NCBI GenBank assembly: GCA_903896915.1
Contig: CAITZN010000369.1
Location: 1 to 6,186 of the forward strand
Direction: 5' to 3'
DNA from: an uncultured bacterium
GTDB lineage: Bacteria > Desulfobacterota > Desulfobulbia > Desulfobulbales > Desulfobulbaceae
Length of the DNA stretch: 6,186 bases
Below, piece after piece: positions 1-4,518 of the stretch. Each line of letters opens with the position of its first letter. Within the stretch, counting starts at the first letter, position 1. The position numbers were made by a program, and so were the translations under genes. A model generated the notes under the pieces. It was not told the origin of the DNA, ran no database searches, and was given only the letters and a program-made list of their open reading frames with translations.

Positions 1-555
1 AATTTTCGTAAAGAAATTTTTGTCAAAAAACGAACTTTCTTTTCTACCAGAAAACAGAAGGTAGGCGTAGCGGTTGTGGTGATAGTCTTTGCTGCGAGTT
101 GGCTTGGTTATATGTGGAACGATTATCGCTTGCTGCGGAACCGCGATGAAACTATCAGGGAGGAAATGAGCACTATCTACAAGCAGACTTTCCCCAAGAT
201 TACAAAGGTTCATGAGCCTTATGCCGAAATGAAGGCAGCTCTGAAAACCGTTCAGGGACCAGAAGCGCCGACTCCACTCTTTGCCACTGACAAACGTGTG
301 CTCGGTTTACTTGCCGATATCTCGGCACATATCACAAAAGCAGTGGCTCTGCAGGTCAACCGTCTGGCAATTGACCGAGACTCTATTCTCGTCAAAGGAA
401 CTACCGATACCTACAATTCAGTGAATATGATCAAAAATTCTCTCTCCACTTCCTCCAAGTATAAAACGGTGCAGATAGTTTCGGCAACGGCAGACAAGGA
501 TAAAAAGACAGGTATCGTTCGTTTCGAAATCCAGCTGCAGCTTGGCGGGATATGA
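1..555 (+). CDS. gspL: Type II secretion system protein GspL, C-terminal part (5' end outside window)
   Basis: GspL is a bitopic inner-membrane protein: its cytoplasmic actin-like domain recruits the ATPase GspE, and its periplasmic ferredoxin-like domain pairs with GspM. The frame is open from base 1 and gives 184 residues, so the gene begins upstream and the cytoplasmic domain is not visible. What is seen: a basic juxtamembrane stretch opening with NFRK (residues 1-20), one hydrophobic segment (about 21-38, VGVAVVVIVFAASWLGY), a charged helical linker rich in E, K and R (about 40-80), then an alternating helix/strand region (about 98-182) that would fit the GspL/PilN ferredoxin-like fold. 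The GTG at 76 is inside the membrane segment and is not a real start. The stop overlaps the gspM start by 4 nt (ATGA), implying translational coupling. A stand-alone PilN-like protein cannot be excluded because the N-terminus is missing, but the neighbouring four-N-domain secretin and gspE favour GspL. Identity rests on topology and context more than on conserved residues. Confidence 0.83.
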   Translation, partial: NFRKEIFVKKRTFFSTRKQKVGVAVVVIVFAASWLGYMWNDYRLLRNRDETIREEMSTIYKQTFPKITKVHEPYAEMKAALKTVQGPEAPTPLFATDKRVLGLLADISAHITKAVALQVNRLAIDRDSILVKGTTDTYNSVNMIKNSLSTSSKYKTVQIVSATADKDKKTGIVRFEIQLQLGGI

Positions 556-1091
556 TTCAGCTGGATAAACGGCAAAAAATTGCGGTGAGTATAGGTGGGA
601 TAAGTCTGCTTCTTTTTATCGTGTTGCAGTTCATCGTTTTTCCTTTAACGGACAAGCGGGTAAAACTAGGTAAAGGGCTGGCATTACGAGAAAAAGAAGT
701 GTCTGGAATGCGAATCATGCAGGAGCGATATCGGGAACTCAGTAAACAGAGTGGATCATTGACCTCACTTCTGGCTCAACGGGATTCCAGATTCAGTTTG
801 TTTTCCTTTCTGGAAAAAAACGCTGCTGACAGCGAAATCAAAGAACATATTACCTACATGAAACCTTCCGAATCCCCGAAGAATGAACTGTTCAAGCAGA
901 GTCTGGTCGAGATGAAACTGCAAGCCATCAGCCTGAAACGACTGATTGATTTTTTGGAAAAGACGGAGTCGACCGAAAATCTTGTCGGCATTGACAAGAT
1001 CACCATCCAAGAAAATTCCAAGGAATCTGCAACGCTAGATGTGACACTTAGGATGGTGAGTGTCGATCAGGCCGTAGGCGCGACACCCTAA
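552..1091 (+). CDS. gspM: Type II secretion system protein GspM (inner-membrane assembly protein)
   Basis: GspM is a small bitopic inner-membrane protein that stabilises GspL and takes part in the assembly platform under the pseudopilus. The 179-residue product fits the family size. Visible architecture: short basic cytoplasmic N-terminus (residues 1-10, KRQK), one membrane helix (about 11-30), a charged, heptad-like helical stretch (about 33-75) as in the GspM/PilO coiled coil, and a periplasmic region (about 80-172) beginning FSLFSFLEKNA and ending in strands around VGIDKITIQ and TLDVTLRMV, compatible with a ferredoxin-like fold. The ATG at 552 overlaps the gspL stop by 4 nt and has only a weak G-rich site before it (GGCGGG, 544-549), so translation probably depends on coupling to gspL. 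PilO of type IV pili has the same layout; the T2SS neighbours decide for GspM. The primary sequence is poorly conserved in this family, so the name depends partly on position. Confidence 0.85.
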   Translation: MIQLDKRQKIAVSIGGISLLLFIVLQFIVFPLTDKRVKLGKGLALREKEVSGMRIMQERYRELSKQSGSLTSLLAQRDSRFSLFSFLEKNAADSEIKEHITYMKPSESPKNELFKQSLVEMKLQAISLKRLIDFLEKTESTENLVGIDKITIQENSKESATLDVTLRMVSVDQAVGATP

Positions 1092-1253
1092 CAATGGACC
1101 GGATTGTAAAGGTGCAGATTGTTCATGCTGTAAAAGAAGTGCAGATGGATGGGTAGCAGTGTCGCTTATCCGGCGAATCTCTAATCCCGGTATTCATCTT
1201 GAAGAGTTCTCCTTGCTTTTGCAATCCTTGATAAAGGAGTTACCAATAAAATT
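1092..1253 (+). other. gspM-gspC intergenic gap with imperfect direct repeat and a 20-codon ORF
   Basis: This 162-nt gap is the longest in the window. It contains an imperfect direct repeat: TGTAAA followed by GTGCAGAT at 1105-1119 and again at 1129-1146, the second copy with 3 extra bases between the two blocks. A 20-codon ORF starts with ATG at 1094, three bases after the gspM stop, and ends with TAG at 1154-1156. The repeat lies in phase with it, so the peptide shows VKVQ and VKEVQ. A second ORF starting at GTG 1159 runs 42 codons and overlaps the gspC start in another frame; nothing supports it. No convincing -35/-10 pair, hairpin terminator or sigma-54 site was seen, so whether gspC has its own promoter is undecided. 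In some related operons gspN lies around here; the gap is far too short to hold it. Confidence 0.5.
1233..1240 (+). promoter_or_regulatory. Ribosome binding site of gspC
   Basis: AAAGGAGT precedes the ATG at 1254. The GGAG core ends at 1239, leaving about 14 nt to the start codon, longer than the usual 5-10 nt. An in-frame stop at 1200-1202 limits upstream alternatives, and I see no other in-frame ATG between that stop and 1254, so 1254 remains the best start despite the long spacing. Confidence 0.6.
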
Positions 1254-2048
1254 ATGGCAAAGGTTTATGGCCGATTGGCATTCATAGCCTTCCTTATCCT
1301 TGTAGGGGTAAGTCTCTGGTACGGAGAATTCGAGAAATGGATTCAGGAGAAACATTCTGTTGTGAAAAATGAGGTCACAGCTCCTCCCGTGCAGAGACCA
1401 ACGGAGCCGGATTCCGTAACGACGGATTATGAAATAATTCTCTCCAGAAATATTTTCAAGGCCGCTCTGGAATTGGGAGAACGAGTTTCCAGTGAGCAAT
1501 CGACAGCCAATGTAGAAGATCTCGCCGAAACCAAGATTCAGTTGGCGCTGCTTGGCACAGTCTCCGGTAGCAAGGAGGATGCACGAGCGATAATCCTTAA
1601 CGAAAAAACCAGAACAGCGGATATCTACCACATCGGCAGTGAACTACATGACGCGATTATTACCAGGATAGTAAGGGGGAAGGTCGTGCTGCAGATTAAT
1701 GGTCGCGAGGAGGTCCTGATTATTAAGGAGGCGGAAGGTGGTCGTGGGACGCAGCAGGCGGTATCGACACCAGCGGAGAACCCGCTGCCAGTGATGCAGA
1801 CAGATGGGTCAAGGTCGCGACCGGCTGCGGTGGTCGTGCCGCAACGTCGTATCAGCTTTCGCAATCCAACGCAGTCAGTACCTGAGCCTGTAATCCCGGA
1901 ACCACCGGTGCCGACACCCGACGATCCGGCGATGCCTCTTCCCGCCGGAGAACAAGAGAAACAGGGTGACGGTCAGCTTGTTCCCAAGGATGAAACGACT
2001 TCTCCAGAAAGCGGAAATAGTGAGAACCCTGGTCAGCAGATGCAATGA
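1254..2048 (+). CDS. gspC: Type II secretion system protein GspC, HR domain with proline-rich tail and no PDZ domain
   Basis: GspC links the inner-membrane platform to the outer-membrane secretin: its homology region (HR) binds the N0 domain of GspD. The 264-residue product has a short cytoplasmic N-terminus, one membrane helix (about residues 8-23, FLILVGVSLWYG), a proline-containing linker (about 40-58), and an HR domain (about 60-158). HR hallmarks seen are SRNIFKA (64-70), ETKIQLALLGTV (92-103), ARAIILNE (110-117), YHIGSEL (125-131) and a closing strand pair around GKVVLQINGREEVLII (142-157). Residues from about 163 to the end are rich in P, E, Q, S and T, with no hydrophobic core, so probably disordered. 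The C-terminal PDZ domain of many GspC proteins (or the coiled coil of XcpP) is absent; the reading frame is intact up to its stop, so this does not look like a recent frameshift. PilP of type IV pili also has an HR-like domain without PDZ, but is a lipoprotein; no lipobox is present here. The family name is supported mainly by the HR pattern and the adjacent gspD. Confidence 0.87.
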   Translation: MAKVYGRLAFIAFLILVGVSLWYGEFEKWIQEKHSVVKNEVTAPPVQRPTEPDSVTTDYEIILSRNIFKAALELGERVSSEQSTANVEDLAETKIQLALLGTVSGSKEDARAIILNEKTRTADIYHIGSELHDAIITRIVRGKVVLQINGREEVLIIKEAEGGRGTQQAVSTPAENPLPVMQTDGSRSRPAAVVVPQRRISFRNPTQSVPEPVIPEPPVPTPDDPAMPLPAGEQEKQGDGQLVPKDETTSPESGNSENPGQQMQ

Positions 2049-2146
2049 GGACGATGGTATCGTGTAATAATGCAACAGTCGTGGCAGAAAATTATAACAA
2101 TAAAGGCTTGCCGATTTTCAAGACGATCGATCCTTCTTCGAGGTGA
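2045..2146 (+). other. Possible short coupling ORF (33 codons) between gspC and gspD
   Basis: ATG at 2045 overlaps the gspC stop (ATGA), and the frame stays open for 33 codons to a TGA at 2144-2146. That TGA is the last three bases of the gspD Shine-Dalgarno sequence, and the ORF is in the same frame as gspD, two codons before its ATG. The predicted peptide has no hydrophobic segment or recognisable motif. It could carry terminating ribosomes to the gspD start, or be chance: a 33-codon open run is not rare. No product is claimed. Confidence 0.22.
2140..2146 (+). promoter_or_regulatory. Ribosome binding site of gspD
   Basis: GAGGTGA lies 6 nt before the ATG at 2153, a near-ideal Shine-Dalgarno match and spacing. 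The TGA inside it is in frame with gspD, so no longer gspD start is possible without reading through a stop. The start is also confirmed by the signal peptide beginning immediately after it. Confidence 0.88.
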
Positions 2147-2152
2147 ACGACT

Positions 2153-4432
2153 ATGAGGCTGGCTTATATAGCCATGTTTATTCGACTAATCCCCCTTCTT
2201 TTTCTGCTTTTCGCTACCCCTTCGCTTTATGCAGCCAGTTCGAAAGTGGTGCAGCAGGAGGCGAAGACGCAGCGATTTGTCACTATCGATTTTAACGATG
2301 TTGATATAAATCTGTTTATTAAATATATCAGTGAGTTGACGCAAAAGAATTTTATCATCGACCGGGAGGTCAAAGGAAAAGTAACCATCCTCTCTCCCAC
2401 CCAAATTTCTGTTGAAGATGCCTATCGGGTTTTTGAATCCGTCCTTGAGGTACACGGATTTGCGGCCATACCAAGCGGGTCGGTCATCAAGATTGTGCCC
2501 TCGTCCCAGGCACGATCTAAAAATATCGTTACAATGCGCGAAGGAAGCGAGGGTGCAGCAGAGGACAAAATGGTCACACAGATCATTTCGCTCAAACATG
2601 CAAATGCGGAAGAAGTCAAAACCATGTTGACCCCGTTGGTCTCGAAAAACAGTGTAATGATCGCTCATGCGAATTCGGGCATACTCATGATCACTGATTA
2701 TTATTCGAACATTGCCCGTTTGCTGGAAATTATACGATCAGTCGATATGCCATCTGCTGCTGAAGAACTTGCTATCATCTCTCTGCAGCACGCTTCGGCG
2801 GAAAGTGTATCCAAGTCGATCTCTCAACTATTCGTTTCTGCCAACGCTCAGAAGGGCGTACGTCCTGAAACGGTCAAAATCATTCCCTTTGAGCGAACCA
2901 ACGTCTTAATTATCTTTGGGTCCAAGGTTACGCTGCAGCGAGTCCGCGACCTTGTTGCACGATTGGATGTGGCAGTTACCAGAGGAGAGGGAAATATACG
3001 GGTCATCTTTCTGCAGCATGCCAACGCCGAAGAAATGGTCAAGGTTTTGACAAATATTTCTGGTGACAGGACCGGTGGTGGTAAAGCATCGAGCACTACT
3101 ACCACTTCCCCCTCATCAAGTAGTTCTACCAACACCTCCTCCTCGCCGGTTCTTTCTAAAGATGTCAAGATGGTCGCCGATACGGCGACAAATTCGTTGA
3201 TCGTCACCGGTTCCCGTGAAGAATATCAGGTGGTGGAAGATGTCATCAAAAAACTCGATATTCCAAGAAGGATGGTCTATCTTGAAGCCCTGATTATGGA
3301 AGTACGGGTGGATAAAAATTTCAATATTGGGGTGCAATGGGCTACTGGAGGTGGCGATGTTGTCGGGGGATTTAGCGGCAATCAAGCAGCTCCCTTCGAG
3401 ACCCTGAATGGGATTACTACGAATCCGGGCAAGCTGCCTGCCGGTTTTAGCTTAGGTGTTCTGAAAAAAGGGATTCGAATAGGCGATGTCACCTTTCCCA
3501 ATCTGGGAGCTGTGGTTAACGCCTACAAGAGCGATTCCGATATCAATGTCATAGCCACCCCGCAGATTTTGACGACTGATAATAAAAAAGCCACCATCAA
3601 GGTTGGCGAGAACGTCCCCTATATCACCAGCAAAAACACTACCACAGGCACTCAGCAGGATTATACCAACTATGAATATAAGGATGTGGCCACGAGTCTG
3701 ACTATCACACCTCAGGTAAATCAGGCGGCGGTGGTACGGATGGAGATCGGCGTAGAGGTGATCAAGCTCAAGGATACGTCGAGCACCTCCACCACCCCCA
3801 CAACCTTCACCCGAACGGCGAACACTACAGTGGTGATCCACAATGAAGAGACCGTCGTAATCGGCGGCATGATTGGTCAGGATACCACCACTGGTGAGTA
3901 CAAAGTCCCGTTTCTTGGCGATATACCTGTATTGGGCTGGTTGTTCAAGTCGCATAGCACTACTGGGCAAAAGACCAATCTATATATCTTCATCACTCCC
4001 CATATCGTTGAAAATCGAGCTGAACTGGCCGAGCTTTACAACAAAAAGCGGGAGAATATAGAGATCATCCACAAAATGCCAGGCGACACCGCCGATCAAT
4101 TTTTCCGACCGGCGTCAACTCCCGCGCAGAGCCTGGCCTTAGGGGATATTGGATCTGCTAAATTGCAAAATAACGATCTTGTCCGAGCAAGGGAATATTT
4201 CGTGCAGGCACTGAAGATCGATCCGGAAAATGGTGTCGTCCTGCTTAATATGGGTACTGTTTGCGAAAGGGAAGGTAAGAAAATGGAAGCCGAATCATGG
4301 TACAGCAAGGTGCTGGCCCTTGTCCCACCCAAGGATGAGAAGATAGGAGATAGACAAGGAATAGAGCCGTTAAAAGAGATTGCCAGAGAAAATATCAAAC
4401 GCCTTAGACTAGGAAAAAAGACGAATAAATGA
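2153..4432 (+). CDS. gspD: Type II secretion system secretin GspD with a C-terminal TPR extension
   Basis: GspD forms the multimeric outer-membrane channel through which folded exoproteins leave the periplasm. The 759-residue precursor starts with a signal peptide (hydrophobic about 12-22, likely cleavage after SLYA, residue 27; no lipobox cysteine). Then: N0 (about 41-122, contains FNDVDINLFI), three related KH-like domains N1 (about 141-200), N2 (about 204-272) and N3 (about 280-370), each opening with a HAxAE-type helix (HANAEE 149-154, HASAES 213-218, HANAEE 289-294). N3 carries a Ser/Thr-rich loop at about 312-332. The secretin domain (about 371-620) shows NVIATPQILTTDN (465-477), VGENVPYITSK (484-494), VVIGGMIG (568-575), VPFLGDIPVLGWLFK (585-599) and TNLYIFITPHIV (608-619). 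N0-N1-N2-N3 distinguishes it from PilQ, which has AMIN domains and fewer N domains. Residues about 660-727 look like two tetratricopeptide repeats, an unusual tail in place of the short S domain that binds a pilotin. I noticed a single cysteine (704), in the second TPR. Start fixed by the Shine-Dalgarno at 2140-2146. Confidence 0.97.
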   Translation: MRLAYIAMFIRLIPLLFLLFATPSLYAASSKVVQQEAKTQRFVTIDFNDVDINLFIKYISELTQKNFIIDREVKGKVTILSPTQISVEDAYRVFESVLEVHGFAAIPSGSVIKIVPSSQARSKNIVTMREGSEGAAEDKMVTQIISLKHANAEEVKTMLTPLVSKNSVMIAHANSGILMITDYYSNIARLLEIIRSVDMPSAAEELAIISLQHASAESVSKSISQLFVSANAQKGVRPETVKIIPFERTNVLIIFGSKVTLQRVRDLVARLDVAVTRGEGNIRVIFLQHANAEEMVKVLTNISGDRTGGGKASSTTTTSPSSSSSTNTSSSPVLSKDVKMVADTATNSLIVTGSREEYQVVEDVIKKLDIPRRMVYLEALIMEVRVDKNFNIGVQWATGGGDVVGGFSGNQAAPFETLNGITTNPGKLPAGFSLGVLKKGIRIGDVTFPNLGAVVNAYKSDSDINVIATPQILTTDNKKATIKVGENVPYITSKNTTTGTQQDYTNYEYKDVATSLTITPQVNQAAVVRMEIGVEVIKLKDTSSTSTTPTTFTRTANTTVVIHNEETVVIGGMIGQDTTTGEYKVPFLGDIPVLGWLFKSHSTTGQKTNLYIFITPHIVENRAELAELYNKKRENIEIIHKMPGDTADQFFRPASTPAQSLALGDIGSAKLQNNDLVRAREYFVQALKIDPENGVVLLNMGTVCEREGKKMEAESWYSKVLALVPPKDEKIGDRQGIEPLKEIARENIKRLRLGKKTNK

Positions 4433-4518
4433 AGAATGCTATATTAATAGAGAACAAAATGCCAAAAATCCCTTTCCAGATGAACAATGGTTGGAGGTGT
4501 CATTTATGCGTCTTTTAG
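4429..4518 (+). other. Possible short coupling ORF (29 codons) between gspD and gspE
   Basis: ATG at 4429 overlaps the gspD stop (ATGA), and the frame runs 29 codons to a TAG at 4516-4518, 13 nt inside gspE and out of frame with it. A ribosome ending there would stop about 10 nt past the gspE ATG, a position compatible with reinitiation or coupling. The peptide has no recognisable domain; a CHLC pair near its end is produced by bases around the gspE ribosome binding site. It may be fortuitous. Confidence 0.2.
4493..4499 (+). promoter_or_regulatory. Ribosome binding site of gspE
   Basis: GGAGGTG sits 6 nt upstream of the ATG at 4506, a strong Shine-Dalgarno match with ideal spacing. It decides the gspE start in favour of 4506 over internal ATGs. 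The strong sites before gspD and gspE contrast with the weak site at gspM. Confidence 0.88.

Noticed and set aside
815..821. A-AAA-AAC heptamer in gspM, in phase as a -1 frameshift slippery site
   Set aside because: After a -1 slip the frame reaches TGA within three codons (827-829), giving only a truncated protein; there is no clear downstream stem-loop and the zero frame encodes the full GspM.
1092..1253. Promoter or Rho-independent terminator between gspM and gspC
   Set aside because: Candidate TTG-type hexamers have wrong spacing to any TATAAT-like sequence, and no GC-rich hairpin followed by a T run was found.
1159..1287. 42-codon GTG-initiated ORF overlapping the gspC start
   Set aside because: No ribosome binding site, no motif, and it runs out of frame over the gspC membrane helix.
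1194..1631. 145-codon antisense open frame opposite gspC
   Set aside because: Overlaps the membrane helix and HR domain of gspC; no motif, and it would end operon-internal without signals of its own.
2186..2668. 160-codon antisense open frame opposite the gspD signal peptide and N0/N1 region
   Set aside because: Lies wholly opposite a gene with clear domain structure; the translation looks like arbitrary composition without a recognisable fold, and no ribosome binding site or intergenic room supports it.
3452..3970. 172-codon antisense open frame opposite the secretin domain
   Set aside because: Shadow of the highly conserved secretin coding frame; the translation has Gly- and Arg-rich noise and no known motif.
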